From Sphaeroforma arctica JP610 (taxonomy: Eukaryota; Opisthokonta; Ichthyosporea; Ichthyophonida): a DNA stretch of 26,668 bases. Below are positions 17,230-26,668 of the stretch, piece by piece. The translations under genes were made by a program, and so were the position numbers. The notes below the pieces were generated by a model. The model was not told the DNA's origin, ran no database searches, and was given only the letters and a program-made list of their open reading frames with translations. Numbering within the stretch: the stretch's first letter is position 1; every line of letters starts with the position of its first letter. Where the stretch lies: NCBI RefSeq assembly GCF_001186125.1, contig NW_014040347.1, forward strand, positions 17,251 to 43,918. The letters run 5' to 3'.

Positions 17230-18712
17230 TCAACGGATGATTAGAATTGGGTAAACGTTCACTTTGTCACCATAAATATTGGAGAATGCCTCAAATTCTG
17301 AAAAATAGATTGGACATCTTCCTCAGCACGCTTGATACTCAGAAGCTGGATGAATCCGATGGGAGAGCCGTTGTCGCGCTCGCTCGCGTGGATTTGAATG
17401 GACTGGCCAGAACCAGTTCCGATACTGGAAGTACCTACGAAAAGGCACAGGTGGTGAGATGGCTCGTGTGTAACATTTATTCATGACAATAGTGCTTTTG
17501 ATAGTTTCATTAACAAGTGTATATGCAGCACGGTAGGTAGCCTTATAGAGGAACGTATAAATTTTTGGAGGTGAGGTCCGCCAAAGGCACGAGAATACAA
17601 ATACACAACAACAATACATTTTAGGGCATCCTTAGGTGAAGAAATTGTAAGAATATAGCCTTCAATCGGCCTCCGCTTTAATATTGTTGTGTAATTGTTG
17701 ATTGTTTCATGGCCACAATGAATCTTGGCGGTGTCATAAATAAGAATTAATTGACATTTAGGTGCAAAGCATAGTGCCTTCTTTATGTAGGTAAATTTAG
17801 CCTTGTCGACGAGGTGGTTCCAATAGTACCGGAAATACCGAATACCCCAATTAGCCATACACCCTTCGTTCCAAAGATATTTCAGGATATTCTGAAGGGC
17901 ACAGTATTTGATATTCATAACCTCCTAGACCATATATGTCACTAGTTTGACCTCAAAAAATTCTGCAACATGTCTCGAGACGTTGCCCCAGGATGTTATC
18001 CAAATGAGCTAGTCACAGCTGCGCTCCGTATGTCGTAGCGAATTATACGAGTACGCCATACCCAACGTTGAGAATATATCTTCTTGACGGATACAGTATA
18101 CTCACTCATTCCCTGTACGTATGGGGTAATGGCCAACAATAAAGCTGTAATTGTTTTCCTTGTAGTTCCGTTAGTACTTGGCATCTTTGATGGAGGTTGG
18201 CACGCCGGGGGTTTTCGTCGCCAATATTTACCGTCAGTGACATCCATGGGCAAAAACAGTTGCCCTTCTCAGCGATTCCACACTTTTCATCGCGCTGGCA
18301 TATTGTTCTTCGCATTGTACATATTGGGATTCTGTTTGTATATAATACTTTGGGCATCGCATCAGGGTAAAAATTGAACAATATCCACTTTGACCTTTTT
18401 AATGACCGGATACTATTGAGAAGAAAAAAATCGGTGGCTTCTTCACAGGTAGGAAAGCTTGCCACCCTTGATAAGTTGTATTTATCGAGGGCTATAGGAA
18501 CAGAACAGCACTTTCTACATAATTACCGGACTGTTCTCCATATGAGGCAATACAGTTCCAATGTATGCTTCATGAGAAGGTTGCTTCAGTTGAAGACCAA
18601 AGATGCGTGGTGTGGTGCTACAATCTCTCTAGGTCCATATAACGTGGTCTTTTTGAATATCAAAATGGAACAGATTATCACATCCATCACAAGGCACCTC
18701 ATCAGTGACTAG
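17230..18712. other. Unrecognised block of coding-like open frames
   Basis: Open frames of about 80-145 codons cluster here on both strands, e.g. minus 17481-17918 (145 codons, with 'LILIYDTAKIHCGHE'), minus 18106-18465 (119 codons, Cys-rich) and plus 18374-18712 (112 codons). Composition is less AT-rich than the neighbourhood. I recognise no domain. The 'D-T-A-K-I-H' string recalls the D-N-A-x-x-H of some DDE transposases but nothing else supports that. It may be an old, degraded element. Confidence 0.2.
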
Positions 18713-20864
18713 AAAAGTAATTTAATTGGTTTCAACACAAATTATTATGCTATGATCGTCAAGTATAGACACGAGAATGCAGGTTATTGCTTGTTATGAT
18801 GAAAAGTTCATAGTGTAACCTTCGAAAGTATTCATGTGAATGGGTTTTATTGTCTCAGCAATTAGATACTGTCTTGTATTTCAAGTTTTAATTCACAAGG
18901 GTTGGCATTGCACCATAGCCAACATAACATAGTATAGAGTGTGAATGAGTGGGACTGAACTGACACTATAGGTACTCGCAATCCAGCATTGCGGACTCAA
19001 CGACAGTTGCGGTCACTACCCCCTTTCAAGTCGGTGAAATGCATTGTATCAGTGACGTCTTACGCTCACTAATAGTGGGGGCTTGGTAGCTGACAATTCC
19101 CAGACACCCGTGGTGGGTGTACAATAAGGGTTTTAGAAACGGTAGAAACACACTTTTACGCTAATCATATAAAATGGAATACGTATAAAATGATAAGAGA
19201 ATATAGCGCCGATCAGAATAATCCAAAATTGGAAAACTGAAGACACTATAGTATACTGTACAAACGGGATACTCTATCGTAGACAATAAATGGGGTTTTC
19301 TAGAAATAACAGTTTTCCACCAAACATTGAATATATACAAGACAGGGACTCGGGCAAAATGAAAGGGTTGGTGTATAATTGAATACTCAAGGAGCAAAAT
19401 ATCTACTATGAAATAGGTCAAGAGAGAGTCCTCCTTGCCTGTCAACAAGATTCGTCTATCTTCGACTTCATGGGGTACAGCCAGGTACTAAGCGATGGGA
19501 TATAAGGTACAAAGTAGTCGCTGCACCAGCTTGATGTTTTGGCTTTTTGTTTCTATCCCGTGAGTTGGATTTAGATAAACTTCACGAAGCCGAGAACTTG
19601 ATCAGAAGACCAATCGATATCGCTTAATTCTGAGTTGTTGACACTTGAAAAACCTCTAGAACGAAGTAGTGAGTGACGAGCGGAACTGTATACACAACAG
19701 TCTAAATTCCCCTAACTTTTAGCTTACTACCGAGGACTGAAGCTAGACTTTATTGTCTAATATTTGACGTATTTACTCATACTATCTTCATAGTACGATA
19801 TTTCGGGGACTGAGGGTGAGTTGGAAGTAGCCGAGAGGATACGATCATATGAAACAATAAATTCAAAGAAATTCATTTCTATTAGTTAGAGAAAGTCCTG
19901 ATCTGAGAGAACCGCACCGGATCTTTAGTTGTGGTTTATATTTTCTAACTTACAATTGTCAGAACTTTGAGTAGGAACATGCAGGTGGATTGCCGGTATT
20001 TGCGCCATAATTCTGATGAATTTAATATCAGGAATATGTATTTAGGCCTGGACCAGAAGCTCAGGATGTGGAAGTCACTGATTTTGGGTTCTGGTTCTTT
20101 CTTTTTGCTGGCTTTTTTATATAGTATCCAGATGCTACATGATTAGTCCGACTTTACACGGGTCACGGTAGTAGTGGTCAGAAAGGATCCAAATAATTAT
20201 CTGTTCAGTAACGAAGTCTCGAACAAAAGCGTCATTACAGTTTCCAGAGTTGTTGTATTGTCGTGCATTGTTGGGAAGTGGACAAGCGGAAAGGTCGGAC
20301 GCTCGGAAGGTTTAGAATCCAACCGGTTTAGGAGATTGAAAAGGTTAAGCACCCAGACGAGATACGATAAGCTTAGTCTCCTAGGAGTAGCCGTTTGCAC
20401 TAACAATCTCACGGCTGACTTTCTGATCCGAGGGGTTGGAGCTGAAGTGTAGTACCGCTTGACAAGAAAATTGAGTAGACCTGTCGTGCCAAAGGTGCAA
20501 CAGGGTCGCTCCTCGTCGAATCGTACGAGTTATGGTTCATTAATATCTTTGCTCGTGGCGGGTTTCTTTATGTTGTCAATCGCAGTACGAGATCATATAA
20601 ACTTTGCTGGAAGCGGAGGATAAAAATAAGTTGTAAATGTTCGCAGGAATGGTCGACAAGCTAGAACTATTTGGGTTCGTAAATATTGTTGCTTGCTCCA
20701 GTCTGTTCTGCCTTTTACATGACGCCGCAAGTATCGTATGTGTTCTCTGGGATTGAGCTGTTGTAGCCAGAGGGTCATCCGTTACAGTTTACAGGACGAA
20801 TTCGGGCTATACGATACTATGCCTGGCTGCGAATATTACCATATAGTATTTAAGAAACATATAG
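18713..20864. other. No recognisable gene
   Basis: Intergenic DNA with a small hairpin ACACCC-GTGGT-GGGTGT type near 19105-19125. The plus/minus frames around 20174-20452 overlap one another and match no family that I know. Confidence 0.35.
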
Positions 20865-20895
20865 GTCAAATCTACGAATTGAACGTAAGGCTGCC
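20865..20895 (-). pseudogene. tRNA-Pro fragment (3' half)
   Basis: About 31 nt match the acceptor 3' strand and T-arm of the tRNA-Pro genes (GGCAG-CCTTACGTTCAATTCGT-like on the minus strand), with several changes. The match stops before the anticodon arm. Its flank toward 21150 also matches the flank of the gene at 12423, so it came with a larger duplicated segment. Confidence 0.6.
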
Positions 20896-21150
20896 TTTTC
20901 GAAGGTTTACATGAATTGTAATTTATTGAGGGCGGGGTTTTTGCATAGATCCCTGCTGCACACGTCGATGAGACTATACATCCGATATCTATCCATCATG
21001 ACATTCGTTGCAAATGCATTTAGGATGGGTTAGGTCGTCATGCAACACTTTGGTTAATTTAGTTCACAAAAAAGTTCGCTGGTTGCGGCGGCCTGACTAT
21101 TTAATGGATTTCCATGACATCGAGCGTTGCCACGACATGAGGAATTGATA
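20896..21150. repeat. tRNA-linked repeat, copy B (diverged copy of 12494-12745)
   Basis: Ordered matches to copy A are described there: the CATCATGACA block near 20993 and the GCGGCCTGACTATT / TTCCATGACATC block near 21087-21122. Spacing between blocks differs by about 13 bp. It is strongly diverged. Confidence 0.5.
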
Positions 21151-24100
21151 TGATTCGGGATTGCATCGCTGGCTACCACGGTAGGATACTACCTCAACAT
21201 CCCGATTTGTTGCCGATGTATATGATTTGCTGTTTTTCTGGAATGATATTATAGCGAGTGGTTGACACAGTTCGATATTTTTATATGACATCTCTAGAAC
21301 AATCTGAAGGTACCAAAACGGGCATTGATTTATATATGCCATCATCATCACAAAAAGGTTCCAAGTTTGTTAGTGCTAACAGTAAGTATGGCAAAGGCAA
21401 ATGGTTCTCGACACACTACAATATTACAATAGTTACAATTTATATGTTACATATCGATAAAGTTTCTGTCTATAGTGTATTGCACTATTCCATATTCAAA
21501 TACGATTGTAATCCTATATACTAATATAGTATATGATATTATACTAGTAATCAATGAGAGAACAATGTAGTCGGATCGTGTTAGTACTCTTTGTTTAACC
21601 GTATGTAGAACAGGCACGATTCCTTCTGTAATGTTTGAAATATTCCCTATTCAAGCTCGATTGAAATCCTACTTACTAATGTACTATACAAAACATATCC
21701 GTTTTAGTTTGAAAATGACAATTTTGTATCCATGGAAGCAAGTGTACTACTAATTGAGAGAAAAAGGTTAAAATTGGGTTTCTAAATAAAGAGACTATAT
21801 GTGAAAAGTATTTTGAATCTCACTAGTAGATCGCTAGTAAGGTGTACAGGTGTGATCTGCGATATGTCGTCGAGGCCGGCCTTGATGTCAGCATTGATGC
21901 AGAAACACAATTAGCCAGATTGTAATCGACCAACGACCAAATTCCAGGCGCGACAAACTAGTTGACCAGACAGAATTGTCACAAAAAGTTCAGTATAAAG
22001 CTGGGAACCTTTAGAATCTCATCTATTTCCCAAAATCTCAATGATCAAGCAGGAGAGTGTATAGGGCCACGATGTAAGCAAGTAAATCATAATCAATTAG
22101 CGTCTTTTTAAAAGCATCAATTCCGCCTAGACGACCGAAATCGAAAGGGTTAAACAGAAATTTTCATGAAGGATCGAAGAACAATTGCATTTTTAGAACC
22201 CGACCTTAGACGTCATAAGCAGCTAGTACACAACATCTACTAATATTGCGTAGATATTTGAGATGATATATGCACATATACTGGACTTCAAATACCTCGT
22301 ATATCGTGGTACATAGCTTATACTGTATTGGGGTGAAATGTGTACAGCTGAACGTATATGAATATAGACAAACATACTCCGGTCAAACGTAGTTCACTAG
22401 CCCTAAATTTTGCCTGACAAGTGACTGTCATTGTGCAGTTGCGCTCGAGCACTCGTATTGTCCGTGGTGGTATAATTGCTTGTAAATTTGCGGCATCGAG
22501 GCTCAGGCACACGACTTATCTGTGATTATTCTGCGCAACTTACGGCATGTATTGCTGCAAAAAATTGTAATAGATACATGTTAGGTATAGAGAAATATAA
22601 GTACTAGAATATAAGTCGAAGTCTATCTCTCGAACACACAAGAAAATGCACTAACTCAACTTTGTTACATTTTACTGTGAAACCGATACTATACAAGTTG
22701 GTCAATCGTATGCTGATCACTGAGAGAGGTAGCAATATTGAATTACAGTATAAGCAGATATGTAATTGAAAAATTAGGGATAGCACAGTTTCCCAACAAG
22801 TGTCTCAAACGGGGACTGTACTAGAGTATCACAGGAAAAATGTCGACGGCCCGAGGTACGCTCAATGTATCACGGTTGTATCAAGCACAACAGCAAAAAA
22901 AAATCATTATCAGATACGACAGCCCTGCTGCATCTGCAAGAATCATATAGGGTTTTTCATCAGTCATAGCTTTCTGACGTTGAAATGAACATAGTCCGCT
23001 GATGAGCAATCGATGAGAAGCATCCCAATTGCGACCGACCCTAGTTATAAAGGGTTAATACGCAGCTTCTACAGCAACTCTCATTAAATGTCACCGACAT
23101 GTTCAAACGCTCTCGGTAACGACCAATTATATATTGAAAGCTTGTAGCAGCGTGACCTCCAAAATAAAGGAAGCCATGAATAAAGTAGAATAATACATAT
23201 TTATGCATGACTTTGCCAACAGCAACCTAAAACTTGAAGTAAGGCACTATATACAAAATATCGATTAACAGAAAAACATAGTGTCCGTTACGCAGAGCGG
23301 GTGATGACGTACTGTAAGTGAGCTTTTCCTCCTGAGGATATGAATGTTTATATTTTGGTTCAATATACGTGATAAAAAAGTAGCAGATGGTATACCCAGG
23401 TTAGTGTAATACACCACTTTAAACGTGGAGCCGTCGAGAGTTAGTATATATTCTCGGTTTTCTGTTAGTCTTCCACCTGTATCATGTCTCATGTTAGGTT
23501 GTCTATGCATCCCAAAAAAATTGTCCAGGTTTTCCAGTTTGTATACATGTACTCAAAGCAGCTATAAATATCTAATATCGTGTATTGGTGCAGACAGAGG
23601 CAGTGTTGTATTTAATACCAACAAATTTCAACAAAGCCAAATAGCTATTCTGGCACCTTACACCACTTTACAGATACCACGTCATACATGCGAAGCCACC
23701 TCTTCACATATTTCGTAAGTGTATAATACTCGCTGCATAGTCTTTTTGTGTGTATAGTCGCTACTCACGCGTACACATATTTGCAGTGGAGCAGATATAC
23801 TCACCAAGGTGACAACGAAATCATCTCTCTTTTTATCAACAATCCACAACGCTATCATTTAGTAGTTTTTGTACGAGAGTCGACAAAAAAATAGCAAACA
23901 AATTATGTACCCCTTTCCCATTGCTTATTTGTCTGTGTTCTTGTTTACCCTTTGTAGCCGTCAAAACTTCAGTGTTGTGCACAATTGCAGCTGAACTATA
24001 ACTAAACAAAGCCTATATATAAGCACGGCCGAGTACAATAAAGCGAGGCCGACTGGATATCAGACTTTATTTATAAGACTGCATCACACACTCGTTTTAT

Positions 24101-24151
24101 CTGAAGAAAATCGAGGCATCCAAACAAAGGTCTAAATAGAAAAAAGTAAGG
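21151..24151. other. No recognisable gene
   Basis: AT-rich DNA with scattered short frames. A near-perfect palindrome TATACTA..TAGTATA lies near 21516-21533. No domain, RNA gene or element was recognised. Distant or intron-rich genes could be missed here by eye. Confidence 0.35.
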
Positions 24152-24222
24152 GCGAAATCCACGAATCGAACGTGAGGCCTGCCGCACCCAAAGCGGCAAT
24201 CATACCACTAGACCAATTTCGC
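24152..24222 (-). tRNA. tRNA-Pro (anticodon UGG)
   Basis: This gene is identical over 71 nt to the two genes at 12273 and 12423. It has the best terminator of the three, a T6 run 6 nt downstream (24140-24145 as AAAAAA on the plus strand). The flanks do not match the 12.4 kb copies beyond a few bases, so this copy moved or was duplicated as a short unit, or its flanks have turned over. An AT-rich 12-bp inverted repeat lies just upstream (24229-24271). Confidence 0.94.
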
Positions 24223-24228
24223 TTGGTA

Positions 24229-24271
24229 ATTTCTATATAAACTATATATTATTTATAAATTATATAGAAAT
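24229..24271. repeat. Inverted repeat with 12-bp arms, upstream of tRNA-Pro
   Basis: ATTTCTATATAA (24229-24240) is the reverse complement of 24260-24271, with a 19-nt AT-rich loop. It starts 7 nt upstream of the tRNA 5' end. The sequence is AT-rich, so chance is possible. Confidence 0.6.
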
Positions 24272-25186
24272 GTTTCAATTGTATATCAGCCATTTCATCA
24301 ATTCATCACGAGTGACGCTATTACATACGAGCAAATGACACGCCGGTCAATATTTAAAAAAAAAACCAGAGGTCGTCATATATTTCTATGGATTTATGTC
24401 GATACAAAGAATTTTCATGCGACATATTTTTCAGTACTGTATGTACGTTACAATACATAGGTCTGAAGCTAACTTTTCTTCGCCCACTTTTGTTAGTCAC
24501 ATTTGTTCATCCTACCTAAACATCGACCGTCATGACCAACGCTAACGAGCCCATATCACTAAGTATGTCCGTGTCCTTCCGAAGACTGTCTATGTCGTTT
24601 ATGTACATGTATTCCGGAGATCGATTATGGTACAGTCAAACTCTAAAAGGTTACTTCACTTCCACTCTGCATGATAGAAGTTCGTTCGATTTGTGACGAT
24701 CAAATGACATGTACTCTTCTTGAAGGTTCTGCTGCTTGCTCATATATAGATGTATGTACGTACATTTGAAACACTATGAACAAGCGTATGTAGCATACAC
24801 GCATGTTCCATCAAATAATTAACTATTGAACACAAGTGTAGTACAGTGGCGCAGATCACGTGGTTGTAACCGCAAAACACTTTTGAGTGTTTCAGTTGTC
24901 ATATTTGTGGATTTCTTTGGCGACGTTCTAGATTTAAGCACACCTGCAGCTTAGTTACTAGTAGGTCAAATCTGTGCACATGCTGTTATTCGTACACACT
25001 CATAACATAGAAGAATATAACAGTAACTGAGAGGACATGCTCCTTCTCGCGTATGTGCAAGATTAAAGACTCTAAGTGTTGCGGACACTCACATATTGCG
25101 ACAAATGATGATACAGGCACAATTTGTTGATACGTTGTCCAAAAAAGTTTATGAGAACTTTATGTTAGGGTACCATGGCAGCATGT
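24272..25186. other. No recognisable gene
   Basis: Ordinary intergenic DNA with an A-run near 24355-24365. No feature is supported. Confidence 0.4.
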
Positions 25187-25892
25187 CAAGTGTGTGATAT
25201 ATTCCGTGTAGATGGCAAGTGTGTGATATATTATGTGTAGATGGCAAGTGTGTGATATATTACGTGTGGATGGCAAGTGTGTGATAAATTCCGAGTGGAT
25301 GGCAAGTGTGTGATATATCCCGTGTAGATGGCAAATGTGTGATATATTACGTGTAGATGGCAAGTGTGTGATATATTACGTATAGATGGCAAGTGTGGGA
25401 TATATCCCGTGTAGATGGCAAATGTGTGATATATTACATGTAGATTGCAAGTGTGTGATATATTACGTGTAGATGGCAAGTGTGTGATATATTACGTGTA
25501 GATGGCAAGTGTGTGATATATCCCGTGTAGATGGCAAGTGTGTGATATATTACGTATAGATGGCAAGTGTGGGATATATCCCGTGTAGATGGCAATTGTG
25601 TGATATATTACGTGTATTGGCAAATGTGTGATATATCCCGTGTAGATGGCAAGTGTGTGATATATCCCGTGTAGATGGCAAGTGTATGATATATTACGTG
25701 TAAATGGCAGGTGTGTGATATATTCCGAGTAGATGGCAAGTGTGTGATATATTACGTGTAGATGGCAAGTGTGTGATATATTACGTGTAGATGGCAAGTG
25801 TGTGATATATTACGTGTAGATGGCAAGTGTGTGATATATCCCGTGTAGATGGCAAGTGTGTGATATATTGTGATATATTACCTATAGATGGC
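25187..25892. repeat. 29-bp minisatellite, about 24 units
   Basis: The unit is AAGTGTGTGATATATT (or TCCC) followed by (A/C)CGTGTAGATGGC, 29 bp in total. Variants differ mainly at the T-T-A-C / T-C-C-C / T-T-C-C position and at AAG/AAA. A subset recurs as a higher-order block: TACGTATAGATGGC followed by GTGGGATATATCCC occurs at 25377 and 25551, exactly 174 bp (six units) apart. Because 29 is not a multiple of 3, all three minus frames stay open and give a cycling H/T/I/Y-rich peptide, which I regard as an artefact. Confidence 0.95.
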
Positions 25893-26092
25893 ACAGAGTA
25901 TGCCTGGGATTGTAAAGTAATATACGCCAGAATAAGGAAGGGTTGCCACATTTAAAACCTTCTCAAATGATAGGATAGCATATTCACGCTTAGGCAGAGA
26001 ACGGAATGGACCTCAAGAAGGTCTTTTAGTATTGATGGCGTGACGTGCGTCAATCTGCAACACACACACACACTAAACACCGAATTGACCAG
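25893..26092. other. Upstream region of the Pkr1-like gene
   Basis: Mixed-composition DNA with a short CA run (about 26060-26073). No coding signal of its own. Confidence 0.4.
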
Positions 26093-26100
26093 TATAAAAA
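26093..26100 (+). promoter_or_regulatory. TATA box candidate for the Pkr1-like gene
   Basis: TATAAAAA lies 77 nt upstream of the upper ATG (26170) and 176 nt upstream of the lower ATG (26269). It is a good match to the consensus, at a sensible distance from the upper ATG. Two tiny upstream frames (26104-26118 and 26121-26156) would lie in the leader if transcription starts near 26125 or earlier. Confidence 0.4.
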
Positions 26101-26169
26101 GCCATGCCACATTCGTAGATATGATCTCGTTGAAGCTAAACCAAATATCACCATGATAACAGGCATCTA

Positions 26170-26268
26170 ATGCACTTCTGTGAGACCCACACACCTGAAC
26201 TAGCACTCAAACGGTGAAGTATCCGCATTCTCACCACCACAGTCGGCAAACCCGGAGAAGACAATGGA
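26170..26268 (+). other. Alternative first exon and 63-nt intron for the Pkr1-like gene
   Basis: ATGCACTTCT (26170-26179), then GTGAGA...CACCACCACAG as an intron (26180-26242), would join in frame to GGCAAACCCGGAGAAGAC and run into the Pkr1 core. This removes the in-frame TGA at 26215-26217 and adds about 13 residues (start MHFFGKPGEDNG). Both splice sites fit the consensus. It is an inference. Confidence 0.4.
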
Positions 26269-26475
26269 ATGATCGGAGATGTCGTAAACTCGATATTCCA
26301 ACCAGGAGTCAACAAAGGACTGCACCAGTTCACCAACTACGCATTCATTGGCCTGTTAGTGGTACTGCTGGCGTTGGGGATCTTCTATGAATTCAACATC
26401 CACGTTATGTTCATGCTGGTGCTGTCCACGGGCCTACTGATAGCTATCAACTGGTATGTGGGCGTGCGCTGCTGA
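26269..26475 (+). CDS. PKR1: Pkr1-like V-ATPase assembly factor
   Basis: A 68-residue protein beginning [18 protein letters not shown]. It matches the Pkr1 core: the V-x-x-S-I/V-F-x-P-G box at residues 5-13, then two membrane segments (about 24-43 and 47-65) with N-I-H at the turn (43-45) and the closing I-N-W-Y/F-V-G. Pkr1 is a small ER membrane protein that helps assemble the V0 sector of the vacuolar H+-ATPase. Yeast Pkr1 is longer (about 120 residues) because of a C-terminal tail; many homologues consist of little more than this core. Codons are strongly G/C-ending against an AT-rich background, which supports real coding. The ATG at 26269 sits just before the conserved box. An alternative spliced start at 26170 is in frame and described separately. 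A CA microsatellite begins right after the stop. Confidence 0.8.
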   Translation: MIGDVVNSIFQPGVNKGLHQFTNYAFIGLLVVLLALGIFYEFNIHVMFMLVLSTGLLIAINWYVGVRC

Positions 26476-26668
26476 ATAACACCCACACACACACACACAC
26501 ATAGATACATAGATACACACACGTACACACACACACACATACGCACATACGTACATACACACACAAACACACACACACATACACACACACTGACACGCAC
26601 ACACACACATATATATATTTTACATATATACATATATACATACGTATACACACACACACACACACACA
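26476..26668. repeat. CA/TA microsatellite
   Basis: (CA)n with interspersed ATAGATACAT and TACGTACA words runs to the right edge. Long C/V/Y-rich minus-strand frames across it are artefacts of the repeat. Confidence 0.95.

Noticed and set aside
17996-18253. Penelope-like or LINE linker suggested by 'ITPYVQGMSE' on the minus strand
   Set aside because: The string recalls the P-Y-x-x-G-x-S-E motif of some non-LTR elements, but no RT or endonuclease motif was found on either side in order.
25160-25797. Three minus-strand frames with repeated HTCHLH / IYHTLAIYT peptides
   Set aside because: The 29-bp unit has no stop in any minus frame. The peptides simply cycle through the three frames every 87 bp. 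There is no start context or non-repeat domain.
25187-25892. CRISPR array
   Set aside because: Units are contiguous with no unique spacers, and the context is eukaryotic.
26185-26242. A 29-nt intron (GTGAAG...CCACAG, 26214-26242) in the Pkr1-like gene
   Set aside because: It is very short and its removal breaks the frame; the 63-nt alternative keeps it.
26385-26668. Minus-strand open frames of 72 and 92 codons at the right edge
   Set aside because: They are C/V/Y-rich translations of the CA microsatellite and overlap the Pkr1-like gene on the other strand.

Overview
This is AT-rich nuclear DNA from a eukaryote, most likely a unicellular one. The evidence is: tRNA-Pro genes with internal A and B boxes and Pol III T-run terminators; LRR exons ending in GTATGT splice donors; Ty3/Gypsy-type retroelement remains; long low-complexity and satellite tracts; and a small Pkr1-like V-ATPase assembly gene, a family I know from fungi, plants and protists. 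I cannot name the species. Gene density is very low. Most of the window is repeat, element fossil and unassigned intergenic DNA.

Layout. 1-2.0 kb: scattered exons of a decaying leucine-rich-repeat (LRR) gene on the minus strand, running off the left edge, with a tandemly duplicated exon/donor segment. 2.3-3.5 kb: AT-rich DNA with a GC-rich patch and weak signs of a non-autonomous DNA transposon. 3.49-9.82 kb: a broken Ty3/Gypsy-like element on the minus strand with gag, a Cys/His-rich region, RT, RNase H, a Dam-like methyltransferase-type domain, integrase and a chromodomain-like tail. 9.84-10.68 kb: its upstream region, which contains an unusual train of short hairpins. 10.75-11.83 kb: remains of a second related element with the same RNase H / methyltransferase-like / integrase order. 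12.1-12.5 kb: a tRNA-Pro(UGG) cluster of two intact genes and one pseudogene; a third identical gene lies at 24.15 kb and a degraded fragment at 20.87 kb. 13.4-17.0 kb: old repeats, including two copies of a 500-bp RT-bearing fragment and a roughly 120-bp diverged repeat family. 17.0-24.1 kb: largely unassigned. 25.19-25.89 kb: a 29-bp minisatellite with about 24 units. 26.17-26.48 kb: the Pkr1-like gene. Both ends of the window are TG/CA microsatellites.

The host genes with best support are the three tRNA-Pro genes and the Pkr1-like gene. The retroelements are fossils. The most interesting signals are the methyltransferase-like domain shared by two neighbouring Ty3/Gypsy-like fossils, and the hairpin train upstream of the larger one.
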